Notes: generated by a model from the sequence alone, not told the origin. 21,565 nucleotides of DNA from Deltaproteobacteria bacterium RBG_13_61_14 (GCA_001797815.1 MGQK01000042.1:5851-27415), one strand, 5' to 3'; positions 7,989-16,300 are shown, numbered from the stretch's first letter. Made by a program: numbers and translations.

Positions 7989-8603
7989 ATGGCAATGCCG
8001 ACGCTTCCGAATGCTCCGGAGAACATCACCCCTAAGAAATTCTTTACGGAATGGCTGCCCGGGCAACTGACGCCTTTCAAGGACCTGATCAAGCAATTTG
8101 GCGGCGACCTGAAAGCCTGCATGTCTTTCAAGGTGGAAGGGGACCAGGGCGGCGAATGGACCACGGCCTTGGAGGCCGGGGACGTCAAGGTTGAAAGCGG
8201 GATCAAGGACAGCGCGATCGTCACCCTGATCATTGCCCAGAAAGATTTTCTGGACGTGGTGACCGGCAAGCGCAAGATGAACCTGCAGCCGCCGGGCGGC
8301 GGGGGAGCTCCCAAGCCGGAAGACATCCCCAAGCAAATCAAGAACATGGTTGATACCTTGTCCGGGGTCGAGGGGATGTTCCAGTTCCGGGTGGAAGATC
8401 CGGGCAACGACTTTGTGGTCACCGTCAAATTCAAGGGCCCGATCAAGAAGGAGCCGGATACCATCGTCTCGATTGACCGGGCGGATGTGGACGCCATGGC
8501 CAAGGGAGAGCTGAATCCCCAGGCCGCGTTCATGGGGGGCAAGATCCGGATCACCGGCGACATGGGCCTGCTCATGCAGATGGCACCCTTGATGATGCAA
8601 TAG
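7989..8603 (+). CDS. SCP2 (sterol-carrier-like) domain protein, apparently two half-repeats
   Basis: This 204-residue protein carries SCP2-type features: hydrophobic strands, a GGEWTTALEAGDV segment and the typical C-terminal run (DVDAMAKGELNPQAAFMGG, then KIRITGDMGLLMQMAPLM). SCP2 domains hold lipids in a hydrophobic tunnel. The two halves look alike: CMSFKVEGDQGGEWTTAL with AQKDFLDVVTGKRKM near the start, and MFQFRVEDPGNDFVVTV with DRADVDAMAKGELN near the end. A Gly/Pro linker (QPPGGGGAPKPED) separates them. This suggests duplication of a half domain or a pseudo-dimeric fold. There is no signal peptide, so it is probably cytoplasmic. The ribosome-binding site (GGGAGGTAACG) is very strong. 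It has its own promoter and terminator, so it is probably monocistronic. Confidence 0.75.
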   Translation: MAMPTLPNAPENITPKKFFTEWLPGQLTPFKDLIKQFGGDLKACMSFKVEGDQGGEWTTALEAGDVKVESGIKDSAIVTLIIAQKDFLDVVTGKRKMNLQPPGGGGAPKPEDIPKQIKNMVDTLSGVEGMFQFRVEDPGNDFVVTVKFKGPIKKEPDTIVSIDRADVDAMAKGELNPQAAFMGGKIRITGDMGLLMQMAPLMMQ

Positions 8604-8608
8604 CTTTC

Positions 8609-8674
8609 GGACTCCGCTTGATTCGGAAGTCCTTGAACTTTGGGGGACAGTCGCAAGCTGTCCCTTTTTCTTTT
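8609..8674 (+). terminator. Tandem hairpins with T tract after the SCP2-like gene
   Basis: The first hairpin pairs GGACTCCG (8609-8616) with CGGAAGTCC (8624-8632) with one bulge. The second pairs GGGACAG (8644-8650) with CTGTCCC (8658-8664) and runs straight into TTTTTCTTTT. The second is a good intrinsic terminator and belongs to the GGGGACA repeat family. Confidence 0.75.
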
Positions 8675-8691
8675 CAGAGTCCAAAAACAGC

Positions 8692-8719
8692 TTGACATCC
8701 CACGCCCTGGTCTTATCTT
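8692..8719 (+). promoter_or_regulatory. Promoter for the small zinc-ribbon gene
   Basis: TTGACA (8692-8697), 16 bp, then TATCTT (8714-8719). The predicted start near 8726 leaves a leader of only about 16 nt before the ATG at 8742. This argues against translation starting at upstream in-frame codons. Confidence 0.6.
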
Positions 8720-8741
8720 ATGGAGCGGGAGTTGGCGTGAA

Positions 8742-8939
8742 ATGAAGGATCAGTTTCAGGAATGGGAGGCTACCGAGCTCTATTGCCCCAGGTGCAAGGC
8801 CGCCCGGCCGGTGCGCAAACGACTCCTCCTGGTCCTGCCCGACGGCGACAAGTATGAATACCTGTGCGCCCAGTGCGGCAGCCCGGTGGGCGGCAAGATG
8901 GACGAGAAGCCGGGCAACTTCCAGTTCCTTATCAAATAG
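8742..8939 (+). CDS. Small zinc-ribbon protein, 65 residues
   Basis: The product is a 65-residue single-domain protein with a four-cysteine zinc ribbon: C15/C18 (YCPRCK) and C42/C45 (CAQCG), with a beta-hairpin between (KRLLLVLPDGDKYEYL). Function is unknown. The CxxC pairs imply one structural zinc and possibly a protein or nucleic-acid contact. The ATG at 8742 is chosen because a promoter lies just upstream and GGGAG (8727-8731) precedes it by 10 nt; the longer in-frame extension to 8640 would cross the terminator and promoter. I recall similar short proteins as hypothetical genes in deltaproteobacteria but can attach no role. It is probably expressed alone. Confidence 0.75.
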   Translation: MKDQFQEWEATELYCPRCKAARPVRKRLLLVLPDGDKYEYLCAQCGSPVGGKMDEKPGNFQFLIK

Positions 8940-8986
8940 CGTCGGGAGAACCCGCATCCGGCCTGATCGTATATCATTTTTTATTA

Positions 8987-9187
8987 AGAGAAAACCACCG
9001 ATTCCGCAGAATCAGGACAGGGGGGGGGCAGGAAAATTCTATCTGTGGAATCTGTTTTCATCTCCCCGGCTGACCCCAGGCGAGGCTGGCGCGGGCAGGG
9101 GAAAAAATTTCTTAGGATTCCGCAGAACTTTCTGGGCCGCTTGCTTCTGGCCGAACCAGGAACTCTGCGACATCTGCGGTTTTCTTT
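8987..9187. repeat. Degenerate palindromic element with CGCAGA-type arms, in a gene-free stretch
   Basis: No gene is supported in 8940-9279. The stretch holds an imperfect inverted repeat: GAAAACCACCGATTCCGCAG on the left, near 8989-9008, matches the complement of the right arm at 9162-9187 at about 18 of 23 positions. Related words recur inside: TCTGTGGAATCTG near 9042 and TTCCGCAGAA near 9117. Such CGCAGATT-type palindromes are common intergenic repeats in environmental bacteria. A G9 run lies near 9020-9028. The copy looks decayed. Confidence 0.55.
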
Positions 9188-9223
9188 CCGAAAAAAGTGA
9201 TAGACGGTCAGGCCTCCGGCAGT

Positions 9224-9252
9224 TTGACATCCTTGGAGTTCTGTTCCATAAT
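9224..9252 (+). promoter_or_regulatory. Sigma70-type promoter for the PilZ gene
   Basis: TTGACA (9224-9229), 17 bp, then CATAAT (9247-9252). This is close to consensus. The predicted start near 9259 gives a leader of about 21 nt before the ATG at 9280. Confidence 0.75.
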
Positions 9253-9279
9253 TCGTTCGCTGATTCTCTTCGGAACACG

Positions 9280-9663
9280 ATGAGTTTCATCCCCCCAGAG
9301 CGCCGGAGCTACATGCGCGTTCAACTTGAGTATCCGGTGAAGTGCATGACGCCCCAGGTGATTTTCGAGGGCAAAGCCATCAACCTGGGGTTGCACGGTC
9401 TGAGCCTGCTCAGCCCGGTGCCGCTGGAGATCGGCACCGAGATGGCGATCCTGTTCAGCTTTACCCCGGATGGCGATACTCCTTTCCTGGCGCTGGCCGA
9501 GGTGATCTGGGGTGAAGAAGGCGAGGACCAAAACGCCAACGAGGGAATTTCCCTCGGCCTGCGCTTTTTGAACCTGGGCCGACAAAAAGAGGCCCTGCTT
9601 AGCTTCCACATCCACCAACTGGCCCTTTCCGGCTACATTACCTCCACTCCCGGACCGGCGTAA
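9280..9663 (+). CDS. PilZ-domain protein, predicted cyclic-di-GMP receptor
   Basis: The ATG at 9280 gives a 127-residue, single-domain PilZ protein. It has the RxxxR motif near the N-terminus (RRSYMRV, R9 and R13) and NLGLHGLSL at 35-43, which fits the (D/N)xSxxG motif except that Gly replaces Ser. PilZ proteins bind cyclic-di-GMP at these two motifs and pass the signal to a partner. The Gly substitution may weaken binding, but variants of this kind are common. The start is set by the promoter just upstream; an ATG at 9313 is an alternative but would remove the RxxxR motif. The ribosome-binding site is weak. The open frame extends further upstream, but that part lies before the promoter and crosses a repeat. 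No motility or pilus gene is adjacent. Confidence 0.82.
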   Translation: MSFIPPERRSYMRVQLEYPVKCMTPQVIFEGKAINLGLHGLSLLSPVPLEIGTEMAILFSFTPDGDTPFLALAEVIWGEEGEDQNANEGISLGLRFLNLGRQKEALLSFHIHQLALSGYITSTPGPA

Positions 9664-9665
9664 AA

Positions 9666-9680
9666 GGGACAGTCCGTCCC
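9666..9680. repeat. Short GGGAC/GTCCC hairpin
   Basis: GGGAC, 5-nt loop AGTCC, GTCCC, placed right after the PilZ stop. It is a short relative of the GGGGACA palindromes. There is no T tract, so terminator function is weak. It lies between converging genes. Confidence 0.45.
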
Positions 9681-9737
9681 TCGCCGCCAAGAGCCGGCGC
9701 CGGCCGCTTTTTCAACCCAGGTCTCCGGAGCAAAGAT

Positions 9738-10919
9738 TCAGGGGATCGGCTCGCTGCAAGGATGGTGAACGCTGAGGCGGGCGACCTCCAGGATCAGGGT
9801 GAGTTTCTTGAAAACCTGGTAGATCATCCAGGCCTTGAAGCGGAAGGCGGGCTTGATCGGCTGGGTCTGGGCCTCGCGGGCGGCCTGGAGCCAGGCTTCC
9901 GGGTTTTCCGACTGGGCAATGCCCTGAAGGTCGTAAATTGCGAAGTGCATGATGCCCGCGGCCCGCAGCACCGAGATATCCGTGGCCAGCTCCGCGGGGT
10001 CGGTGTAAATTGCCCCGTGTCCTTCGCCGGGCAAGGTCTGCCCGGTGGAAATTGCGCCCTTGTTCCCGTATTTCCGGTAAATGGCCTTGCCCAGCTTATA
10101 CGAGAGGTAACGGGTGTCCTCTAGCTTCCAGCTCTTGAGCAGGCCGCTGAAAAATTTCTGGTTGTTGCTGCCGAAGTTCATGAAGGAAACATAATCCCAA
10201 TCAATGCCCATGGTGGGCCCGCCCGACATGTCCTCCCAGGCGCTCACGTGCATGACGATATCCATGGCCGCGTAATCCAGGGCGGTGGAGATGGCGATGG
10301 TCCCGTGCGCGTGGAGTTTCTCCTGGATCTTGATAAAGTCGCGTTTGGCCTGCTTGAAGCACTTGGGGTCCATGGCTTTGATCACCGGGCCCAGGCCCAG
10401 ACCCTCCGATTCCGGCTGATCCGGCGAGCGGTAGTCCCCGCTCTGGAAATTGAGCGGCTCGATATCCAGGATCATGGCCAAGATCGGGTGCTGGTATTGA
10501 TCGGCCCAGGCGTAAATCCGGTCAATGTAGTCGTAGAAAGTTTTACTGGCCAGTTTGTTGAGGTAAAGCCCGTCTTTCCGGGGCGTCAGCGGCCAGAACA
10601 CGATCGGAATCCCCGCGCCCTCGTAGATGGTGAAGAGCCGGTCTAATTCCTTTTGGCCATCCTCGGTCTCAAGCTGGTAGTCCCGGATGCACGGCGCTAC
10701 CAGGATGTCGTATTTCCGGAGCAAGGCCATCAGGCTCGGCTCCGTCAGCTCGTCCACCGTCATATACTCCGCGGTCACCAGGAGCTGGGGCTTGTCCGCG
10801 CTGAAGCGCAGGGGAGTTTGAGCCTGGGGCACTTCCGCCCGCGCCGATCCCAAGCCGAGCAGAATCCCTGCTGCGGCAAGTGTCACCAGCCCGCACCTCG
10901 CCATTCTTTTCTTCCTCAT
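9738..10919 (-). CDS. Secreted protein of unknown function, possible TIM-barrel glycosidase-like fold
   Basis: The start at 10919 is fixed by AAGGAGG 8 nt upstream and by a strong promoter whose -10 (10948-10953) lies inside the longer open frame. The product has 393 residues. Its Sec signal peptide ends in GSARA|E, so it is periplasmic or secreted. The mature part shows alternating beta and alpha stretches typical of a barrel: LLVTAEYMTVDEL, YDILVAPCIRDYQ, GIPIVFWPLTP, PILAMILDIEPLNF, GTIAISTALDY, YVSFMNFG, GIMHFAIYDLQGI. Acidic residues at strand ends (DIEP, TALDY, YDLQG) recall glycoside-hydrolase-like barrels, but no family signature is clear. It is a single gene on the minus strand, convergent with the PilZ gene. 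Confidence 0.75.
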   Translation of the reverse strand: MRKKRMARCGLVTLAAAGILLGLGSARAEVPQAQTPLRFSADKPQLLVTAEYMTVDELTEPSLMALLRKYDILVAPCIRDYQLETEDGQKELDRLFTIYEGAGIPIVFWPLTPRKDGLYLNKLASKTFYDYIDRIYAWADQYQHPILAMILDIEPLNFQSGDYRSPDQPESEGLGLGPVIKAMDPKCFKQAKRDFIKIQEKLHAHGTIAISTALDYAAMDIVMHVSAWEDMSGGPTMGIDWDYVSFMNFGSNNQKFFSGLLKSWKLEDTRYLSYKLGKAIYRKYGNKGAISTGQTLPGEGHGAIYTDPAELATDISVLRAAGIMHFAIYDLQGIAQSENPEAWLQAAREAQTQPIKPAFRFKAWMIYQVFKKLTLILEVARLSVHHPCSEPIP

Positions 10920-10947
10920 ACCGGCGCCCTCCTTGAAATCCGCGCTC

Positions 10948-10976
10948 ATCATACTCTCCCTTCCCTCCTTTGGCAA
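10948..10976 (-). promoter_or_regulatory. Promoter for the secreted barrel-like protein
   Basis: On the minus strand TTGCCA (10971-10976), 17 bp, then TATGAT (10948-10953). The predicted start near 10941 leaves about 21 nt before the ATG at 10919, containing AAGGAGG. Confidence 0.7.
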
Positions 10977-11083
10977 GAAATGGGGAAGGTGAACCAGGCT
11001 CGTTCGAAAAAATAGAACCTGCCCACCGGCAACCGCGAACCGTGAACCCCCTCCTTCTTATCGAAGGATTGCATTTTCTTTTC

Positions 11084-11112
11084 TTGACAATGGGTGAGGG
11101 AAGTGTTAAAAT
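11084..11112 (+). promoter_or_regulatory. Near-consensus promoter of the surface-protein module
   Basis: TTGACA (11084-11089), 17 bp, then TAAAAT (11107-11112). It predicts a start near 11119 and a long leader of about 230 nt. Upstream, 10977-11083 holds no gene and no clear structure. Confidence 0.75.
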
Positions 11113-11118
11113 TCAATC

Positions 11119-11350
11119 CAAGCTAATAGAGTTGTAAACCGGATAACAAAACTAACCCCTGCTTTCTGAAAAGCAAAGGGGCTACAAAATGAGACCCGAA
11201 CACGGGTCAAAGAAAGAGCAATCGCTCCATTTCATCAGCCGCTTGTGGGCCGAAAGGTCCAGGAGCGGCTTTGTATTTAATGGCCGGGGATTCTATCTCC
11301 TTGATTTGATGATCTTAGAGAAACTGAGATAGAGGCTAGGAGGAGCGACT
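11119..11350 (+). ncRNA. Structured 5' leader, candidate riboswitch or attenuator of unassigned class
   Basis: Several hairpins can be read in order. CCCC-T-GCTTT (11156-11165) pairs with AAAGC-AAA-GGGG (11170-11181). AAATG (11187-11191) pairs with CATTT (11228-11232) to close a three-way junction holding GACCCG/CGGGTC (11193-11208) and GAGC/GCTC (11216-11227). A terminator-like stem follows at 11237-11270. CTATCTC/GAGATAG (11293-11299, 11326-11332) then lies just before the ribosome-binding site. Conserved-looking unpaired runs (CTACAAA, CAAAGAAA) lie between stems. I could not fit it to cyclic-di-GMP, TPP, SAM or cobalamin classes. Confidence 0.5.
11237..11278 (+). terminator. Terminator-like hairpin within the leader
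   Basis: AGCCGCT (11237-11243) pairs with AGCGGCT (11264-11270). The stem continues inward as TGGGCC/GGTCCA with one G-U pair, capped by a GAAA tetraloop. TTGTATTT follows. It sits about 70 nt before the start codon, where an attenuator would be. Confidence 0.6.
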
Positions 11351-13249
11351 ATGAAAGAGAAAGCCAAGATTCTTCTCTTTTTCGGTCTCGCGGCGGGGAT
11401 GCTGGGCAGCCCTTCCGCCCGAAGCTTTGAGCTCCTGGTGCCGGACTTTCAGGTGAATCAGGGGCCGGGAACGGCTAGTGCCGCGGCGCCGGCCGTTGCT
11501 GCTAAAACCACTAATGAATTTATTGTTACCTGGGCGGCCAACGGAGCGGTCTATGCCCTTCGCCTTGATTCGAGAGGCAAGCCCTTGGGGGAGGAATTTC
11601 GGGTGGATCAAGGAGGAGGAGTCCTGGGCATTTTTGATCCTGCGGTTGCGGTTGATGGGAATAATAATTTTATGATCGCGTGGGTTGAAGCACATGAAAT
11701 AGTTCCTGGTTTGCACAATTTTCTTTATGCTCGGCGCTACGATCCGGACGGCAATCCCTCTGGAGATGCATTTCTGGTTTCGGAATCCTCGGGTTGGGAC
11801 CGCTCCGCCTACCGGCCCACGATGGCAGTGGATCAAAATAATACCACGGTCATCGTTTGGTATTATCGCAATACCGAAGTGATGTGCGAAAATGGAACCA
11901 TCTATGCCCGGCGTTATGACGCGAGCGGCAATCCTCTGGGAAGCGAATTTTTTGTCAATCAGGACACCGGATGCGATGCAAGCTGGTATCCTGCCCTGGC
12001 CGTGGATTCCTTGGATCGCTGGATCATCGCCTGGCAAGATTTTCGAGATTATGGAATGAATAGTTATGATATCTATGCCCGGAGTTTTGATTCCACCGGA
12101 AGCCCGATCGCGGCGGACTTTCGGGTGGACCAGGCTGCAGGAGCGGTGGATGCACTTTCTCCGGCCGTGGCCGCCGATTCTTCCAACAATTTTATTATCA
12201 CCTGGGAAGACCGTCGCAATGGCGACGCGGATATCTATATGCGGTGTTATGACAGTAACGCCAATCCCCTCAACATCAATGTTCGGGTTGACGTGGATTT
12301 GGGCACAGCGGAATCCCTTTCTCCCTCCATCGCTACCCAACCCGACGGCAGCTTCTTGATCGTCTGGACTGATTACCGCTCTGGAAATTCAGATATCTTT
12401 GTCCGAAGATTCCAAAATTATTACACCTCCCTCGGCGGGGATTTTCGGCTAGATCAGGGCCCGGAGGGGGCCAGCGCGGAAGACCCTTCGCTGGTTGTTG
12501 CCCCTTCCGGCGTTTTTCTTTTTGCCTGGTCAGACAACCGGAACGGCGCGTGGGATATTTATGCCAGCTTGTGGGGAGAAGATTCGGACCATGACGGCCT
12601 GCCCGATTATTGGGAAAATACCTACCCGTGCCTGCAGGCGAACACGGTGGACAACCTGGAGGACAGCGACCTGGATGGTTTGTTCAACCAACTGGAATAT
12701 GAGAATGAAACCAATCCCTGCGATGCGGATATGGACCAGGACGGGTTGAGCGACGGGGAAGAAGTTTTGATTTATGGGACCAATCCCTTAATTCCCGATA
12801 CTGACCTGGATGGGATGCCGGACGGTTGGGAGGTGATTTTTTCCTGCCTGAGCGCCTTGGTCGCGGACAGTTCCTCTGATGCGGATGGCGACGGTTTAAC
12901 TAACCTCGCGGAATTCCGGCACCTGACCGATCCGTGTCGCCAGGATACTGACCATGATGCATTGAGCGACGGCGAAGAAGTGCAAATTTATTTAACCGAT
13001 CCTCTGCTCCGGGACACCGATGGAGACGGTTATTCGGATGGGGAAGAGGTTTATGGTGGCACCGACCCCCTGGACCCGGACTCCTTTCCGAAGCAAAAGA
13101 TCGCGTCCACGGAATGGAGCTACCCGGAGGGCGAAAGCTCGGGTTGCGGGCAATTGACTGGCTCTTCGCCTTCCGGGCTCTGGATTCTTGTTCCGATCCT
13201 TGCCTTCGGGTTAATTCGGTTCTGGAAAAACTTTAGCCGAGACCAATAG
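11351..13249 (+). CDS. Secreted seven-repeat beta-propeller protein with calcium-binding repeats and C-terminal anchor
   Basis: This 632-residue protein begins with a signal peptide (LLFFGLAAGMLGSPSARS). Residues 30-410 hold seven repeats of 50-58 residues, each with an F-h-h-x-W strand: FIVTW, FMIAW, TVIVW, WIIAW, FIITW, FLIVW and FLFAW. Most also carry a YARRYD-like strand and an FRVDQ-like strand. Seven repeats suggest a seven-bladed propeller. Residues 412-580 are thrombospondin type-3-like calcium repeats (DSDHDGLPD, DADGDGLTN, DTDGDGYSDGEE). The C-terminus has SSGCG, then a hydrophobic helix (LWILVPILAFGLI) and basic RFWKN, like Cys-containing sorting signals such as MYXO-CTERM. It is therefore probably surface-anchored. 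AGGAGGAG lies 5 nt before the ATG. It is 63 bp ahead of the C25 peptidase gene with no terminator between, so they probably form one operon. Confidence 0.82.
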   Translation: MKEKAKILLFFGLAAGMLGSPSARSFELLVPDFQVNQGPGTASAAAPAVAAKTTNEFIVTWAANGAVYALRLDSRGKPLGEEFRVDQGGGVLGIFDPAVAVDGNNNFMIAWVEAHEIVPGLHNFLYARRYDPDGNPSGDAFLVSESSGWDRSAYRPTMAVDQNNTTVIVWYYRNTEVMCENGTIYARRYDASGNPLGSEFFVNQDTGCDASWYPALAVDSLDRWIIAWQDFRDYGMNSYDIYARSFDSTGSPIAADFRVDQAAGAVDALSPAVAADSSNNFIITWEDRRNGDADIYMRCYDSNANPLNINVRVDVDLGTAESLSPSIATQPDGSFLIVWTDYRSGNSDIFVRRFQNYYTSLGGDFRLDQGPEGASAEDPSLVVAPSGVFLFAWSDNRNGAWDIYASLWGEDSDHDGLPDYWENTYPCLQANTVDNLEDSDLDGLFNQLEYENETNPCDADMDQDGLSDGEEVLIYGTNPLIPDTDLDGMPDGWEVIFSCLSALVADSSSDADGDGLTNLAEFRHLTDPCRQDTDHDALSDGEEVQIYLTDPLLRDTDGDGYSDGEEVYGGTDPLDPDSFPKQKIASTEWSYPEGESSGCGQLTGSSPSGLWILVPILAFGLIRFWKNFSRDQ

Positions 13250-13312
13250 CAGCAAAGCACTATTTTTCCAAGTCGGGATATTTTGCGATCCAAGGAAGAG
13301 GAGGGGTATTGC

Positions 13313-16300
13313 ATGTCTTCTGGCATGTGGAGGACAAAGATTTTTCTGGTCCTGTCCACTATCTTTTTCTGCCTGGTCTTCAGCCACTTTTCCCAGGCCG
13401 CGCCGGTTTTAAAGACCAGTCAACCCCTGCCGCGGGAAATTTTAATTGAGCTTTCGTTGGATGGCTTGGGCATCACTACTCTGGTAGAAGAGGGAGGCAC
13501 TTATCATCAGGTCATCATCCAGGGCTTTGGCCTGGGCGGGGAGACCGGCCGGCCGGAGCTTCCTTTTCGCGGGATGTTTTTTGAAATCCCTTATGGAGTG
13601 GAACCCAAGGGCAAAGTGCTCAAGCAGGAGTGGAAATCTTTTAAGGTTGACCACCCGATTTATCCCCGCCAGCCCCTGCAACGGGTATCACCGAATCTCC
13701 CTCCTATTTTCACCATGGACCGAAATTTTTATCAAACTTCCCATTGGTCTCCTTCCGTTATTTTTTCCATTTCTAATCCTGGCTACCTTCGCGGCCGGCG
13801 AATAGTTTTTGTCCAGATCTATCCGGTGCAATATAACCCCGCTAAAGGAGAGGTCCGTTATACCCAGGTCTTGAAGATCAAGATCAACCTGCTGGGCAAA
13901 ATCGAGCCGTTCGGGGAGGCGCGCAAGGCCCGGCTGTATGCGCCCGGGTTCAATACCCTTAGCTCGCGGTTGCTCGAGAACTACGACCAGGCCAACCTTG
14001 ACCTAGAAGATAGGTCTCACCCCCGGAGGGTTCTCAGCCAAGAAGGGCAGGAAGGTTTTGCTGTCGCGGAAAGCCCGCATACGGATTACCTGATCATCGT
14101 GGATTCCAGCCTGAAACCGGCGATTCAGCCTCTGGCGGAATGGATCACGCGCAAGGGCTATACCACCCGGATGGCCACGGTCGGAGACAGCCCGGAGGAT
14201 GACCTGGGAAGGTCCTTCCCTCAAATTCAAGGTTTTCTTCAGGATGCCTATGACACTTGGACCCCGGCTCCCAGCTTCGTGCTCTTGGTGGGGGATCAGA
14301 ACCTGGTGCCGAGCAATACCGATAGCTTCCCGTTTGCTTATGACAACGCCAATCTTTCCGACTTTCCTTATTCTCTGATGGATGGAGACATCTTTGCCGA
14401 CCTCGTCCTGGGAAGGCTCCCGGTTGAGAATGCGGCGGAGTTAACCACGGTGGTCAACAAGATCCTGAAGTATGACCGCTATCCGGATACGGGTTCCTGG
14501 TATAAGAATGTTTTACTTGCTACAACCTATCGGGATGCTTCAACCCCCTGCAAAGAGGAACTGCATAATGTGGAGACCTCGATTTATATGACCGAGGCTT
14601 TAAGCTCGAGCACCGTGGCGGGAATGACGGTCAGCCATGCGCTTTCCAGCGTCTATAATACCTATGGCTTGCCGCCCTCTCCAACCTGTCCGGAATATTA
14701 CTACCGGGATTATGCTTTTACCCACTGTTTGCTTCCTCACGGTTACTGGAATGGGCCTCCCTATCCGCCTTTCCCCATGTTGGCTTGGGTTAAAAACCTG
14801 TTTGTTCCGAGATCCGTGGCCAGCCAAATGCTTAAAGACCAGATCAATTCCGGAGTTGGAATGGTCCAGTATTATTGGCATTCCAGTACCTCCAGCTGGT
14901 TGGAGCCGCAATTGGGCATACCCAATATCAATTCTCTGAGCAATGGTGACAAAACTCCCGTGGTCTTGAGCATGGGCTGCTCGACCGGCGCTTTTGACTC
15001 TGCCTCGGATTGTATGGCCGAAGCGTTTCTCAAAAAATCCGGAGGCGGAGCCGTGGGAATAGTGGCGGCGACCCGAGGGACTTATACCCGGATCACGGAT
15101 ATGCTCATTAACGGCATCCATACCGGTCTTTGGCCCAATTATGATCCCGGCCATACCGGCTCCCTTTACCCCAATAGTTATCGTCCCGCGGAAAACCTCA
15201 ATTTTGGAAAATATTACATGTGGAAATATTTTCAATCGGAACCCAATCCTCCCACGCTCCCCGGGAGATTGCAGGAGATTGAATATCATTTCCGGGTCTT
15301 CCACTGGTTCGGCGACCCGTTGATGATGATCCGGACCGAGGCGCCCCATGCCCTGGTGGTGAGCCATGCCCCGACTATTCCGAGTAATGCTTCTTCTTTT
15401 CCCGTAAACGTTGACCAGGAGGGAGCACGAGTGGCCCTGGTGCAGGACTGGCGGGTGCTGGGCGTGGCGGAACCGGCCGGCGGGATCGCGGTGGTGCCCC
15501 TGGATCCACCGCTGAGGGCGGATACCGTGTATCTGACCATTACCGGCTTTAACGCCATCCCTTATGAAACGGCTCTGGCCGTGGCCTTAACTTCAGATGG
15601 AATTGTGAGCTGGGATAAGGAGAGCTATGGAATTTATGATCCCGCCGGGATTCTGCTCGGCGACCTGGACCTGGCCGGCAGCCATACCCTTGCCGTCCAC
15701 GTCTGGAGCTCAAGCCATCCGGCGTTGGTGCCGGTTGCCTTGACCGAGGACGCGGTGCATCCGGGATATTTTGCCGGCGAGGTGATCTTGAGCCTGGACC
15801 TGCCGACGGTGGAGGGGGACACGATCTTGGTCGAATACCTGGACGCGAATGACGGCCAAGGCGGGGTGGATGTCTTCAAGCTGGCCGAAGCTTCGATTTC
15901 GCCGTCCTTAATTTACCGGTTTGCTCTCAATAGCGATCCCGGGTGGACGAAAGAGGGGGGTTGGGCCTATGGCAAGCCCCAGGGATTAGGGAGCTCCCCG
16001 GGAGATCCGACCAGCGGCGAAACCGGGACCAAGGTCTATGGTTATAACCTGAGCGGCGACTACCCCGACAACCTGGCCGGCACCGAGTCCCTCATCACCA
16101 CCCCGATCAACCTGCAATTATATGATCACGTCAGGCTCCGGTTCTGGCGCTGGCTGGTGGTGCAATCCTCCAATTCGGACCACGCTTCGCTCGAGGTCTC
16201 GAAGGACGGAAGCAACTGGGTCCCGGTGTGGGGCAACCCCGCTACTCAAATCTCCGATTCGGCGTGGACCCAGGTGGAATACGACCTCTCCGCGGTGGCC

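Noticed and set aside
8854-9279. N-terminal extension of the PilZ gene back to 8854
   Set aside because: It overlaps the zinc-ribbon gene, crosses the degenerate repeat and starts upstream of the TTGACA/CATAAT promoter.
9693-9712. GCCGGCGCCGGC palindrome followed by TTTTT as a terminator for the PilZ gene
   Set aside because: With a minimal loop only about four base pairs remain, too few for a convincing intrinsic terminator.
10920-10976. Longer N-terminus of the secreted barrel-like protein
   Set aside because: Its start codon and the ATGATG that follows lie on the promoter itself; the ATG at 10919 has the good ribosome-binding site and gives a normal signal peptide.
11119-11280. Cyclic-di-GMP class I riboswitch
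   Set aside because: A CAAA-flanked stem and a GAAA loop first suggested it, but the expected GGCAAACC and GACGCAAAGCC core and the tetraloop receptor could not be found.
11336-12340. A 334-codon open frame on the minus strand opposite the propeller gene
   Set aside because: It lies fully opposite the well-supported propeller repeats, and its translation is rich in repeated Ile/Gly/Arg/His patterns that mirror the repeats on the other strand. It has no ribosome-binding site or promoter.
14600-15367. A 255-codon open frame on the minus strand opposite the C25 catalytic domain
   Set aside because: The plus strand encodes the His523/Cys556 catalytic region here, so this is a shadow frame.
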